Shown here in pieces: positions 1 to 12,339 of a stretch of 64,000 nt of DNA (the stretch's first letter is position 1; each line of letters begins with the position of its first letter). This DNA is from Panagrolaimus kolymaensis (lineage: Eukaryota > Nematoda > Chromadorea > Rhabditida > Panagrolaimidae): NCBI GenBank assembly GCA_028622995.1, contig JAJQJQ010000014.1, positions 2,604,001-2,668,000 of the forward strand. Reading direction: 5' to 3'. The notes under the pieces are model-generated. The model was not told where the DNA came from, did no database searches, and was given only the letters and a program-made list of their open reading frames with translations. Made by a program: the position numbers and the translations under genes.

Positions 1-3000
1 ATTGGTATGAGTTTTATTTCATATCGACAAGAAAAAGAAACCATAAGTGTGGCGAAAGATTTTAAAGGAGTTATCACTGGAAAAGCCACAGTTATTCGTG
101 AAACAGAAGAAAGTAATATTCCTTGCGAAGATTTGGTTGTTGGTGATATCGTTGTTATAAGGTAAATCTTTTCACACTAGTTTACGAATTTAAACAAAAA
201 ATTAAAACACAATAAATTTTGAAATCTAAAAAATAAAATATCCTAAACACTTTTTTCGGTCTCGACAAGAATTTTTTAGAGTAACTATTCCTGGCCAAAA
301 AAGTTCGAATAAAATTTTTTTTACATAATTTATTGAAGAATAAAGTTACCTTTGAATCTTTGAGGACATAAAATCCATAAAAACCCTAATCTCTCGGTGT
401 CACAATGTGATTTTTTTTGTGCAAGTGTAATTTTAAAAGATTACTGCTAAAGCTTTTTATTCATTTTTTGGGATGGAGAAAAATATATTTTCATGTTTTT
501 TAGTACCGGTCAAAGAATTCCTGCTGATGTTAGGATTTTAAAAGCCAATGGTTTAATGATTGAATCTTCAGTTATTACAGGTATCTATCCTAATTTTCCA
601 CTACCATTATTTTTTCAAATGCAAAGACTTTTTTTTATTTTTGTAGGAGTTAAAAAAGTTGATGAATATCATGATGAACCCGTCGCCCGACATGTGAATG
701 TTTTTGATGCTAAAAATGTTGCTTTTAAAGGTTCATTTTGCGTTGAAGGAGATGGCATAGGTGTGGTTATCAGAACGGGGGTTTATACTGTAAGTCTCAT
801 TTTTCGCTGCTGTTTTTTTTACAGATTTTTATTTTTTACAAGGTTCTTACCACACAAATTTTATGAATCTTGTACCAAAGTTTTATTAAAAAAACGACTT
901 TCTTTATTTTTTCGTTTCGAGACTCCAAGAAATATTTTTTTGGAAGAAAAATCTTAAACATAATTTTTTAGACTTTGGCCCTCATAACTGATTTCCAAAC
1001 AGCTGTGACAACCCAAAAATCCCGTTTGCATCAAGATTTGGATCAATTTGTTAATTGCATTTCATGCGTCGCTGTAGGAATGGCATTTTTCTTTTTTATT
1101 ATTGGTTGCATAATTTCTAAATTTCAAAATATTATGTATTATTTTGTTTATGGTTTTTTAATTATTGTGGTTGCCAATATTCCTCAAGGCTTACCCGCCG
1201 TTGTTATGTCTCAGCTGGCTATTATCTCACAACGAATGGCTAAAAAACATGTGTTTATTAAAAGATTGGATGCCATTGATAAACTTGGTGCAGCCACGGT
1301 GATTTGCACCGATAAAAAAGCGAGTCTCACACAAAATTCTATGAAAGTTGTAAGACTTTGGTATAATCGAAAAGAACACCACAGTAAGTTTTTTTTCTAA
1401 CATCGTCGCCTTCTTTTAAATTTCCAATAAATTTTAGCTTTGAGTGAAACAGAACAACATATTTTTAATAAAAAATTTATTAAAAATGAACTTGAAAGGT
1501 CGTTTATTGATTTACTTTCGGTTATGTCAGTTTGTAATAAAGCTCAATTTGAACATCATACCGAAGGATTGCCACGGGTATCAACTAAAATGGCGCTTGA
1601 ACAGAAATCCAAAATGCAACAAGCAAAGTTGAACAAAAAATTCACTGTTATGTGAGTTTTAGATTTTAAAGTTTTTGATTCCTTTTAAAAAAGTAAAAAG
1701 AAAGACCTTAATTCTATCGAAACAAATTTTTCGCTTTCATTTAAAGACAAAAGCCTTTTTTTTTATCAATTTTTTTTTTCAGTACCCAAAGTGGCTTGCT
1801 AACTATAAAAGAGCCATCCGATAATCCATCAAACCTTGAAGCTGGAAATAGTAATAAAAACCTTTATGTCACCTCAAATTTACACTTTACAAAAAAGAAT
1901 AATAAATTTATTGGAGATCCCATAGAAATTTCGTTACTTAAATATGTTGAAACTGTGACTGCTGTGGATGCATTTAGAGGGAGATATCCAAAATTATTTG
2001 AAATTCCATTTAATTCTGTTCGTCGATGGCAACTTGTAATTGCCAGGTGTCAAGCTCCACCACAAAGCCCCGATGCAGTGGATATTGTGGAAAAAATTAG
2101 AGATAATCAAGTTATAAATGTTGTGATGATGAAAGGTGCACCAGAAGTTATTTTAGCCAAGTGTAGCCATTATTTAATGAATGATGCATTGGTTGAAATT
2201 GATGAAGCTTTTATTGAGCAATGCAAGGTAAACATTTTAAACAAAAAATAGTTTAAAAAATTATTTAATTACTGTAAAAAGAGAACACAAAAATATTAAA
2301 TTAATATTATATATTTTTGGTCTCGACGCGGAAGTATAAAAAGTATTTCTTAATTTTTTATTTATTTGAGCTTATTTTTATGTTTTCGAAAAATCGAAAA
2401 ATACGTGTAAAAAATATTTTTTTAATTTAGCTTAATTTTTTTAACTTTCCCAGCGAAACCAAAAATATAAAAAATATTCAATATCTTTTGTTAAAATGGC
2501 CCACATTGGAATAAAAAGAAGTGAAGGGCGGAGTAGGAACGGAATGCCAAGAGCAAAAAAGAGCAAAGATTTTAATTTTTGTTTTTAAATAAAAAGTTTA
2601 ATTAGCTATAATTCGGCATCAAATTTATCAAATTAAATACTGGTCTACAGTAATATAGATGAGAATCTTAGCTTTCATTTGAAACAAAGATCTCCCCCAA
2701 TAGGTTGAATGGGTGTCATTTTATACGCTAATGAATGCGCTTGACCGTTTCTACTCCGCCATTATTCCGATGTGGGCCGAATTTTTGAAGATTTTATTTG
2801 TATTTTCATTTCAGGACACTTGGGAACATTATGGATGTGAAGGTTGCAGAATCCTAGGATTTGCTCACAAACATTTCACTTCTACTATTCAAGAAAAATT
2901 CACAAACACTTCCACAAATTATCCTCAAGAAAATTTGGTTTTTCTTGGAATGGCAGCCATGGTTGATCCTCCCCGACCCCAAGCAGCGAAAGCCATCCAA

Positions 3001-6000
3001 CAATGTAAAGATGCAGGAATAAAAGTTTATATGATTACAGGGGATCATCCAACTTCAGCTGCAGCCATTGCAGCTCAAATAGGGTTAATAAATGGTTTAG
3101 TAAAAAATAAAGGAAATTTGGAATTTAAATCCACCAATGAACAATCTACAATTGTTTTGGGCGAAGCTTTAAAAGAAATGAGCCCAGAACAATGGACGGA
3201 ATTGTTAAAACATAAATATATAGTTTTTGCTCGAACAACCCCGGATCAAAAATTACAAATTGTTGAAGAGCTTCAAAGACATGGTGAAACTGTGGCCGTT
3301 ACAGGTTAGTTCGGGTTATTTAAAGAGCAAATGTGAGTAAATATTATAGCATGGGAAAACGTAATATGTATTTTTGAAAATTATAAAATTTTTAAAAGCT
3401 TTTACCGAGAAAAAATGCTTTCGTACGAAAACTAAAAAATTTTTCAGAGAAAAAAATAAACAAAAACTTTCATTATTTAACAAAACAAAAAAACAGTGAA
3501 AATAGGCGGATTTGTAAAATATAGGAAATTTAAGTCCTTTGGTTTCAATATTTATTAAGCACAGATCGGCCGATCGGCTGTTTACATTTCGATGGATAGT
3601 TCACAAGTGAAGAAAATGCTTGCTTCGACGCTCTTTTTAACGGAGAGCGATGAAGCAGCAATAAAAAGGATGTTTTGGGAATGCATCGCTGCCGCGATCG
3701 CACACTCCCGACAAAAAGAAGAGAAAAGTTTAACAATATGTTTGGGTTAGTAACAATTTCAAACGATATGAAATGTTTCAAAAGTTTTTCAAATAAAGTT
3801 ACAATTTAAGTTTAGCTTATTTTTGGATTAAGGTTTTTTAACAAACAATCAAAAATTAGAGGAAGCAAAGTTAGTGACACCGGAATTTCACTATCTGTTC
3901 TCATGACAGCGGCGTTGCCGAAATATCAATGGATCAACGGATGGCTCTAAGGAAGCAAAAATATCCACGAATGACCAAGTATTTTTTGATGAAACTTTGC
4001 GGTTCACTATGTCCCATGATTGTTGTTCAGTAATATTAAAAGTATGTTGATGAGCAATAAATGGCATGATGAAAATGATGTCAAAAGAAATCCAAGTTTC
4101 GGTGGCTAGGCATCTCAATCTCTCACGGAATTTAACGTATCCTTTCTAGCAATAGCCCATACATAAATGCCATTTCAAAGGCGAGGTAGTCAACTATCTT
4201 GATTCGTAACAGCGACCATTCAAAATAAACATTGAGATTTCTTTGACCATGAATAATTAACAACAATGTGAGACACATTTTTGGCGTAGACTCACAGATG
4301 TTTGATGTGGTCATTATTGCATAAATTAAGATAAAAATTAAGGAAATCGCAAATACCATGCAGCGATCCCTCCCGGCAAAAAAATAAGCGACGATGAAGT
4401 TAATGGTGAAAATTTTAGGTTTTTGACTTGTGAGGTAAAAAACACCATTAAATAGATGACAGTTTCGATACATACACTGCTTTTTCAGCAATGCAGATGG
4501 CTAGAGCCCCCATGTAAAATATAGGAAATTTAAGTCCTTTGGTTTCAATATTTATTAAGCACAGATCGGCCGATCGGCTGTTTACATTTCGATGGATAGT
4601 TCACAAGTGAAGAAAATGCTTGCTTCGACGCTCTTTTTAACGGAGAGCGATGAAGCAGCAATAAAAAGGATGTTTTGGGAATGCATCGCTGCCGCGATCG
4701 CACAGGATTTTTGATTTAAAAAGTGAAGTTTATGTTGCCAGAAAAAACCAAAAAAAGTTTCTAGAAATTAATTAAAAAAATAAATAAATAACGACTCTTC
4801 TTTAATTTTGTAAAACTTGAAAATTTTTGCAATGAAAATTAGTTTATTCTTTTTATTGGAAAAAAAATGCAAAAAATTCCTTTTTTGTTTTCCAAATATA
4901 TAATAAAAAAAAAAGTTTTTGACTCATGCAGTGAAAATACAATATTCATTTAGCTTGGAAAAGTTAAGAAAAAAAAGTAGAATGAAATCAAAAAATAAAA
5001 CAATTTTCAGGAGGAAATGTCAACGATGTTCCAGCTTTAGCTAAAGCAAACATAGGAATTGCAATGGGTCAAAGTGGAAGTGATATCGCTCAAATGACTG
5101 CAGATATAATTGTCACAGATGATAATTTTGCTTCCATTGTAAAAGGAATCGAAGAAGGCCGGCTTATGTTTGATAATTTACGAATGTCTATTGCTTATAC
5201 TCTCTCGCATTTATGGGCTGAAATAGTTCCAATTATATTAAATTTTACTCTTGGAATGCCTTTGGGATTGGAGCCACTCCAAATTTTAAGTATTGATTTA
5301 GCCACCGAATTACCTCCATCCATCGCTTTGGCATATGAACATCCAGAAAGGAATATAATGAAGGTCCCACCACGACCAGCAAAAGAAAGATTAGTTACGA
5401 AAACTTTGCTACTTTATTCTTATGGATTTGCTGGTTGCGCAATTGCATTGGGCTGCTTGGCTTCATATTTATTTGTTTACAGCTATCATGGAATTGCACC
5501 CAATGAATTAATTTTTACTGCAGGGAAATTTTGGCAGACTAATTCAGAAAATTTCACGGTTGCAAGTGGAAATAGTTTTTCAGCTCAGGACCAAATATAT
5601 ATTCGTGGTCAAGCTGCTGCAGCATGGCAAATTACATTGGTTTTATCTCAGGTAATCAATCAATCCTACAGAAATTAGAAAATTGCATTTCTATTAATTT
5701 AAACAAATTTTTGGAGACAAAAAATGTTTTCGTGGCGAGAGTCATAAATTTTGAAAAAAAATCATAGATATTTCTTTATTTTTTAAACAAAAAGTTATTA
5801 AAAAATAGTTTAAAAATTTTTGTGCCAATTATCTGATTCTTAACACGAAAAATTTCCAAAATTCTTTAATTCATATAAATTTTATGAAAAATATATCCTT
5901 GGTTTGTTTTAGGTCATTCATTTATTTATGTGTAAAACTCGTCGGGCAAGCATTTTCACTCATGGACTCTCAAATTTGATTTCTGTTTTTGCTGTTATTA

Positions 6001-6194
6001 TTGAAGTGCTTTTACTTAATTTGTTTATTTACACTCCAGCAATGCAATATTTTATGGATATTTATCAACCTCCAGCGCATGTATGGATTTTTGCTCCCAT
6101 TGTTGGATTATATTTAATAATATTTAATGAAACAAGAAAATATTTTATTCGTAATTTTCCTCGAAATAAAATTGTACAATTCTTAGAATTTTAA
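1..6194 (+). CDS. P-type ATPase alpha subunit-like (Na,K/H,K-ATPase group), catalytic motifs altered; 5' partial
   Basis: Exons at 1-161, 504-580, 647-789, 972-1383, 1438-1651, 1783-2227, 2815-3304, 5011-5651 and 5913-6194 join in frame to 954 residues ending at TAA; the start lies left of the window. The order of A domain, TM3-4, P/N domains and TM5-10 follows the Na,K-ATPase alpha family. Conserved signatures include KGAPE (near 2135), [14 protein letters not shown] and SIAYTL, as well as an [16 protein letters not shown] stretch in TM6. Key residues differ: TGES in the A domain reads TGVK across the 580/647 junction, DKTGT reads DKKAS (near 1311), TGDGVND reads TGGNVND across the 3304/5011 junction, and PEGL in TM4 reads PQGL. 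The phosphorylatable Asp is kept. The frame is open throughout, so this is probably an expressed pseudo-pump of the nematode catp type rather than a dead gene. A polyA-like AATAAA follows the stop. Identification of the family is firm; loss of pumping is inferred. Confidence 0.9.
2498..2778. mobile_element. Small TIR (MITE-like) element in ATPase intron
   Basis: The ends form an imperfect inverted repeat. The left end has GGCCCACATTGGAATAA then GGCGGAGTAGGAACGG; the right end, read in reverse complement, has GGCCCACATCGGAATAA then GGCGGAGTAGAAACGG. It lies wholly within the intron between the exons ending at 2227 and starting at 2815 and has no transposase coding. The subterminal GGCGGAGTAG motif is shared with the larger TIR element at 20517-23423. 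Confidence 0.6.
3513..3704 (-). repeat. LTR (3' LTR in element orientation)
   Basis: 192-base terminal direct repeat, TG...CA on the plus strand, appearing identical to 4513-4704. It contains the self-complementary GATCGGCCGATC core. Confidence 0.85.
4513..4704 (-). repeat. LTR (5' LTR in element orientation)
   Basis: Second copy of the 192-base terminal repeat. The putative primer-binding site abuts it at 4512, and the target duplication GGATT follows at 4705. Confidence 0.85.
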
Positions 6195-8772
6195 AAATCT
6201 ATTAAATAAACTTTAAACTAAAGATTGATTGCTCGATTTTCTTTCTTTTTTTATGCAAAGTTAAACAGACAAGATTCATCCGTGTGTCAGAAAGTTTCGC
6301 AAAAAAATAACGTTACTTTTAAAGTTTAAAAATTCGATAAAAAAAGAATAACAGTGATTAATTAAAATTTAAAAAATCATACATGGTTTAGTAGAATGAT
6401 ACTATTTATAGCAACGTTTTTACTTGATGTCTATATAAATTTTCTTTTTTTTTGTTTATTGAATAAAAAGAAACATAAACATTTCTCCGCAAAGGCTTGC
6501 CCTCCCAACTGAGGCTTGGTTGAATGCAGAGAAAGGAGAAAAGATAAAAAAGCAATGGAAGGAAAAACAAAAAATATCGATTACACTTAAGAAATTAAAA
6601 ACAAGTTGATCAACAAAAATAAATTAAAACTGGAAAGTTAATAAAAAAAAATTTTCTGCTTTTAAAGGTTGTAAATGATTGTTTTAATGTAAATTCGTAG
6701 AAATCTTTTATTAGAAACTGTTATTTGTTATTATTTAATTAAAAAAACTGTATCTTTGTATGTTTTCCACGTCTTCTTGAATTTTATTTTCCGTGTTACC
6801 AAAAGCATTGAAGTTTGAAAAGTTTGGTGTGAAGGAAATTTGTTTCATATTACTGTTTGTTAAATTGAATCTTGTTAATGGTTAGGTAAGATAAAAGTAT
6901 TATTGAACCAAGAGATAAAGAAAATTTAATGCATTTCTAATGAATTCTAAATTGCTAAAAATAAGAGCGTTTGATAAAAGTTTAATATCATAAACTCGCC
7001 AATCTTCGTGCTTTTTTGTTTATTATTTTGGAGTGATCTTTCCTCCAATTTTTTTTTCTCTCGTTAAGCGGGTACAAAAATTTTTCATTGCCATTATTCT
7101 TTCTTGCTGCTATGTTACCTCGCGGAATCCTCTCATTTTTTTAAAATAAACAAAGCTGGTTTCATTTTCATTTTTTTAATGTTTTTTTTCTTCTTTAAAG
7201 AACGTTGCCATTCATTTGACAAATTATATATCGTCTTTCAGTTTAGTATTATTTTCAACAAAAACCTTTTTATTGCTAGTTTTTTTCTTTCCTATTCACA
7301 ACATAAATAAAAAAATTTCAAAATAAAATGAAAAGAGTCTCAACAAAAAAAAATCTATGACCAAACATCGCATCGAAGAATTTTGTTTATGATGTAATCA
7401 GTTTAAAAAAAAGCTGTCACGCCGCAAAGATAAAAATTTTTAAGACATGTCAAGCCCTTTTTTTCTTTGTTTCTGTTATCAAGTGTACTTTGACGCAATA
7501 AATCACGATTTTTTCGCAACATTTATTGATAATTAATTTTAATCTTTTCCCAAAATAACTTTGAAAAAATTTCGATAATAAAAAAAATCTGTGACCCAAC
7601 ATCACATTCAACATAATTCCTGTTTTATTGGTTCTGCAATATAAAAAAAAGGCTGTCACGCCATTGACTTATCTATCATTTTTAGCATTTGGTACGTCAA
7701 GACTATTTTCTTCTTCTTTTACAAGTGTACTTTGATACAATAAGTCATGATTTTTTCGCAACATTTATTGAATAGTCCTTTTTAATTTTTTACGACTGCT
7801 GATTAAATTGTTTTCCAACTTGTTTTACAGTAATGCAAGTATAATTTTCACAAATTACCTGAAGATTCTATTGTTATTTAGAGCTCTTATGAGGAGGATT
7901 GGTTTGTTTTGCTCCACCTCGTATTTGTGAATTAAAAAACTTGTCGCTTATAAAATAAGCTAGAAAGAAATTGACATCTATCTTCTGGCTTGAACGATTT
8001 GAAAAACGACTAATTTTTTTTCATCCATTTTAATATATTTCTGTCATTTATTTAAAACAACTTTATGATGACTTTGCGCTTAATTTTTTTCTTGCTTTTT
8101 CTAGGAAACAAAAAAAATATGTAAATAGAAATTCAGCCGCTGATTTTTATAACGATTTATCCATTTGTTATTTATTATTTTGCTTGATTCCCAGAAAGCA
8201 TAAAACAATTAAAATGTTTTTTAAATAATATGGAGAGAAAAAAATATTCTCTTTAAGTTATTTATTGATGCATTTGTCAATTAAAATAAAAAGTGACTCA
8301 TACAGCAAGTTCCTTTTGAAGAAAAAAAACATGATGACACTTAAGTTTTTATATTAATGGAAATTAAAAATAAAAGTTTTTTTCATAGTTTAGAAAAAAG
8401 TATAATGGAGCCTAATTAATTTCATTAATTAGACATTTATTTTTTGGGTATTAACAAAAAGTGTAATCTTTTTTTCTTATAAAACGTTCTTTTAATTATG
8501 AAGTTGCTAACTAGAAAATTTTAAAAGAAGGAAATTAGCATTTCACATTCTTTTTTTTTTCATTCGCTCATTTACAGATCTAAGAAAATAAAAGTGAAAA
8601 CATTCAAATTTCTTTAAGAAAAGAGAAAAAATAGGCGATAATTAAGCAAAAAAACAATTTGTTTTCTACTAACAGATTTCTATAGCAAGAAAGTTTTTTT
8701 TAAATAAAATACCAAATGGCAAAAAATAAAATCTATGTATACACATAAAATAAAACGAAAGGTTTCTTTTAA
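6195..8772. other. Intergenic, gene-poor AT-rich stretch
   Basis: No convincing exon is visible on either strand. It begins with the ATPase 3' region (AATAAA near 6207). Its one clear structure is the diverged tandem duplication at 7352-7771, listed separately. The rest is homopolymer-rich sequence with only short random frames. Confidence 0.5.
7352..7771. repeat. Diverged tandem duplication, two units of about 180 bases
   Basis: Units at 7352-7529 and 7587-7771 share the same ordered blocks: an ATCTATGACC / ATCTGTGACC start, a GCTGTCACGCC block, then CAAGTGTACTTTGA followed by TTTTTTCGCAACATTTATTGA. The blocks are better conserved than the sequence between them. No coding potential is evident, and I do not recognise the family. 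Confidence 0.6.
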
Positions 8773-9060
8773 GGCGGAGCTTTTGTGCTGAAAGAATTTA
8801 TTCAAAATAGTAAAAAGAAAAAAGGCTTACTTATTTATGATTCTTCTGGCAAAAATAAGAAATTATTTTATTCATACGTTTTTCGACCAAATTTAAAATT
8901 ATTTATTTGTATTGGATGTGAAAGAAAGCAAGACCAAATTAAAGCTTATGTGTTCAAAAATAAAGACGGCACTGAATATATTGAATTAGGGCATAAACAA
9001 CATGTTTGTAAGCCATATGATAAACCATTGTGGGATGTGATAAGAGTAATTAAAAGATGA
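8773..9060 (+). pseudogene. Inverted fragment of the FLYWCH-like repeat gene
   Basis: The frame is open from just after a stop at 8770 to TGA at 9060 with no ATG. It encodes about 90 residues closely matching the fifth (last) repeat of the minus-strand gene at 9660-12339: the same GLLI start, FICIGCERKQ zinc-knuckle, HVC motif and terminal PLWDVIRVIKR. It lies about 600 bases from that gene on the opposite strand. A TTTTAAG at 8765-8773 could act as a weak splice acceptor, but no upstream exon is visible. I read it as a 5'-truncated inverted duplicate. Confidence 0.7.
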
Positions 9061-9350
9061 ATGAAACAAACTTAATAACACCTATTTTTGTTTGGCTGCT
9101 TTTGTTCTTTTTTTTATATTTTGAAAAATAAAAATTAAACTTTTGTTTTCCTATTTAATGATTTATTTAAACGTACAATCTCACACGAATGTATGATGCA
9201 ATTAAATAAAATAAATTTTAAAAAAATAAAAATGCAAAAGGTTATCTATTATAGCTATAGCCACCATTGTAAGCCAAGTCATTATTAGTTTTAAAAATTT
9301 GCAGTAATCAAAAAAAACTTCTTTTTTTTCAACTATAAATATTTAAAGAA

Positions 9351-9495
9351 CTAAAGGTGGCAATTAGTATCATCGGCATTAACTGAGCACCATGCAGTTG
9401 CTATACGTTGAAGACATCCACCAGTTTTATAACCATTTTGTTTGCAGCACATGCAATAGCATCCGTCTGTTGCTTGGAAATTACCTCGAAATGGA
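9351..9495 (-). CDS. Cysteine-rich exon, 3' end of a small unknown gene or relic
   Basis: The minus strand ends in TAG at 9351-9353 after about 45 residues with seven cysteines in a compact arrangement (CYCMCC, then single Cys in GGC, AWC and TNC). Such a pattern suits a disulphide-rich secreted peptide. No ATG or signal peptide is connected, and an in-frame stop lies a few codons upstream of the first Cys-rich residues, so the 5' boundary is uncertain. I do not recognise the family. It lies between the FLYWCH-like gene and its inverted fragment. Confidence 0.35.
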
Positions 9496-9659
9496 ATGGT
9501 GATCCCGAATTGTTAAATTTTTATAAGCTGTTATAATTATTAGTTTTAAAAAATTTTATATTTCATAATAGCAAAACAAAACAAAAAATTAAATATAAAG
9601 TTTTAATCATAAGAAAAAGAGACGGCATATTCTTAAAAAAAGTAAAAGCATCCTTTCAT

Positions 9660-12339
9660 TCATCTTTTAATTACTCTGATCACATCCCATAAAGGCTTAT
9701 CAAATGGCTGGCAAACATGTTGGGATTGTCCTAATTCAATGTAATCAGTTCCATCTTTATTTTTAAACGCGTTTGCTCTTACTGTTTTCTGCTTTCTTTC
9801 ACATCCAATACAAATAAAATATTTTAGCCTTGGTCGAAAAACGAATGAATAAAATAATTTCTTATTTCCTGAAGAATCATCAAAAATAAGTAAACCTTTT
9901 TTCGTTTCACCTTTTTGAATAAAATCCTTTAATTCAAAGTTTTCGGTTGTCAAGGTAATAGGAGAAAATCGTAAAGGATTGTATTTTTGCGGTTTGCATA
10001 CATGTTCACCATCGTTAAGTTTTACATATTCTTCTCCAGTTTCATTATTTTGTAATAATTTGGCTGTAACAGAAATTTGGTTATTTCTTGTAAGACTTTT
10101 GCATTTTCCACATTTAAAATTATCTTTCAACCGATCATAATAATAAATATAGCAGAAAGTTTTATCATTTGTAGTAAAAATAACCAAATATTTCTTTTCT
10201 TCTCTATTTATATCTTGAACAGTCGATATTTGAAAATTTGGCGCTTCCACGATTGAAGGCTTTAATTTAAGTGAATCATACTTTTTTAGTTCACATACAT
10301 GTTCGAGGTTTTCAGGAATTTCAACATAAGGTTCGACACCATTGATTTCTTCATTATATCCAACTTTAACTTTAACATTCCCATTTCCTTTTTTAAAACA
10401 ATAGTTGCATTTATATATTGTTTTTCTCTTTTTTTCTTGAATTCTGTCAAAAGTATATTTGTTGCAAAAGTTACGATCATTTGAATCAAAAATAATCAAC
10501 CATTTTGTTTTACTTCCATCTGGTTTCAGGTTTTCTTCAAATTTAAAATCAGGCAAATTTACAATTTTTACGTTCGTCGTCAAATTTTCTGGTAAATATT
10601 TTAGTGGTATACATCGATGTTGAGCAACACTTAATTCTGCATATTCATTATTTTTGCCAGAATTAAAAATTCTTGCATGGACATTTCTTCCATGTTTATG
10701 ACGACATTCATTACAATACCAAGCTTTGTTAAAATTAGTCCAAACTAATTCATGACATAAATTTTTATTTTCATCAATAAAAATAACTAATTTTGTAAGA
10801 ATTTTATCACCATTATGTCTTCGTTTAACAAATTGATAACTTTGTGGTTTTATGATTTTTGTGCTTTCATAGTTTTCGGGAGAATAAATTATTGGATCGC
10901 AAAAATGTTCCATATTATTTAATTTTAGGCATTCTTTTCCATCTTCATCGCTACAAATCCTCGCTTTGAGATATTGACATAAATTTGAACATCTCCAACA
11001 ATAATAACTTTTCCACGAATTATTATAAGCATATTCATAACATAAGTTTTTATCACATTTCACGAATATAACAATTTTGATTTTAGTTTTGCCATATGTT
11101 GTTTGTTTAAATATTTCATATTCAGGTTTGTAGAGAATTATTGTTTCATCGTCACTAAATTTTTCAGAAATATGTTCTTGCATTAAACTTTTACGCTTTT
11201 TGCTTGGTAATCTGTAAAAAAGAATTTTAATAAATTTATTCTAGAAGTTAGAAAAAAAATATAGTTTTTACCTTTCATCATCATCCGAACTTTCATGATC
11301 CATTTCCGGGCTAAATTCAATTTCACTCTCAAAATATTTTTCACTTTCGCTTTCAGAAACATAATTATTATCATTTTCTCTAAAACTTTGTATTAAAAAA
11401 TTTTAATTTGTTATTTTTTAATTTTTTAATTTACTTCTCATCTCCTGAATCTTCATCGGAATTGAAATCCTCATCTCTTGTGAAACTTGACTCGATTTTT
11501 ATTTTATTGTCACTTTTTCCATGGTTCTCAAGTTTTCTTTTTCGAAGTCTGAAATAACGGTAATTTTGTTTTCTGATCGTCAAAGGTATATTATATATAT
11601 GTGAACTTACTGATAATCTTTGAATGGGTTTTCTGATGAAGGAAAAAGAATATAATAAACTTTCTTGTGTTTTAAAAAATCGATCAAATCCTCTTTTTCA
11701 CTATCCAAAAATGCTTCCATCAATGCCACCAACAAATTTTTCAAAAATGAAACACCATCATCATCACTTTTAAGAATTGTATCACAAACAGGACCTACCA
11801 ATCTTTTTAAAAATATTTTATTTAAAGTATTCGCACTTTTTGATGCCTAAAGTTTCAGTTTAAAAAAAATTCAAAGGGCAATGTGGAAAATTAACTTACT
11901 GAAGAAGTTTCTGTAATTGCGTGATAAACTTTTTCACAAACATCATTATTTTTAAATATTAAAGCAATATTGTTAATTTTATCAATGGAAAAAGCGCATA
12001 AAATAGTCTGTAAAAAAGTATTGAAACTACAGAAAATAAAATTTTAATTTTTAAAATATACGTTACCTTTTGTGAAATAAATTGGCTATCAAAAGGAATG
12101 GAAAAAAGCGTAAAATCATCTAAAACAAAGCTTTTTAACTAAAATCTTCACTTTTGTTTAAAAACAAACAAACCTTTGTTTATTGGCTCAATTACAAGTT
12201 GTTTGCAGATTTTATTGATTTGAATTTTACATGATCCTCGATGAAGAACAAATTGATTTTCATCAATTGCCAAAAGTTGAATGTGATTATTATTACTGCT
12301 TTGAGAAATAGAAAGCTCATCAGAAAAAAGTCCCGCCAT
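9660..12339 (-). CDS. Multi-repeat C2HC zinc-binding (FLYWCH-like) protein, nuclear
   Basis: Seven exons (12339-12174, 12119-12067, 12007-11900, 11846-11611, 11548-11435, 11385-11272, 11211-9660) join in frame to 780 residues, starting MAGLFSDELS. Residues 1 to about 190 form an unknown N-terminal region, possibly PH-like. Residues about 190-265 are acidic and serine-rich and carry two basic clusters (RKRK and PSKKRKS) that look like nuclear localisation signals. The last exon encodes five degenerate repeats of 75-95 residues, each with an L(V/I)IF strand, a C-x2-C pair and a terminal H-x-C, reminiscent of FLYWCH fingers but with HxC in place of HxH. The last repeat lacks the LC/FC cysteine. 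A DNA- or protein-binding nuclear role is inferred. I do not know an orthologue. Confidence 0.8.

Larger units (their letters stand above)
3513..4704 (-). mobile_element. Compact LTR retrotransposon (TRIM-like), non-autonomous
   Basis: Two direct repeats of 192 bases (3513-3704 and 4513-4704) appear identical by eye. Each starts TG and ends CA, and the pair is flanked by the 5-base duplication GGATT (3508-3512 and 4705-4709). Read on the minus strand, the upstream LTR is followed directly by TGGGGGCTCTAG, a plausible tRNA primer-binding site starting with TGG, and the purine-rich GTCGGGAG precedes the other LTR. The internal 808 bases encode no gag, protease, RT or integrase; two short minus frames (4132-4491 and 3891-4118) match nothing I recognise. 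It sits in the ATPase intron 3305-5010, antisense to the gene. Identical LTRs imply a recent insertion driven by another element's enzymes. Confidence 0.85.

Noticed and set aside
6480..6540. Small hairpin-prone segment near CTCCCAACTGAGG as an ncRNA or spliced-leader gene
   Set aside because: No SL-like or snRNA-like conserved sequence, no paired longer structure and no second copy.
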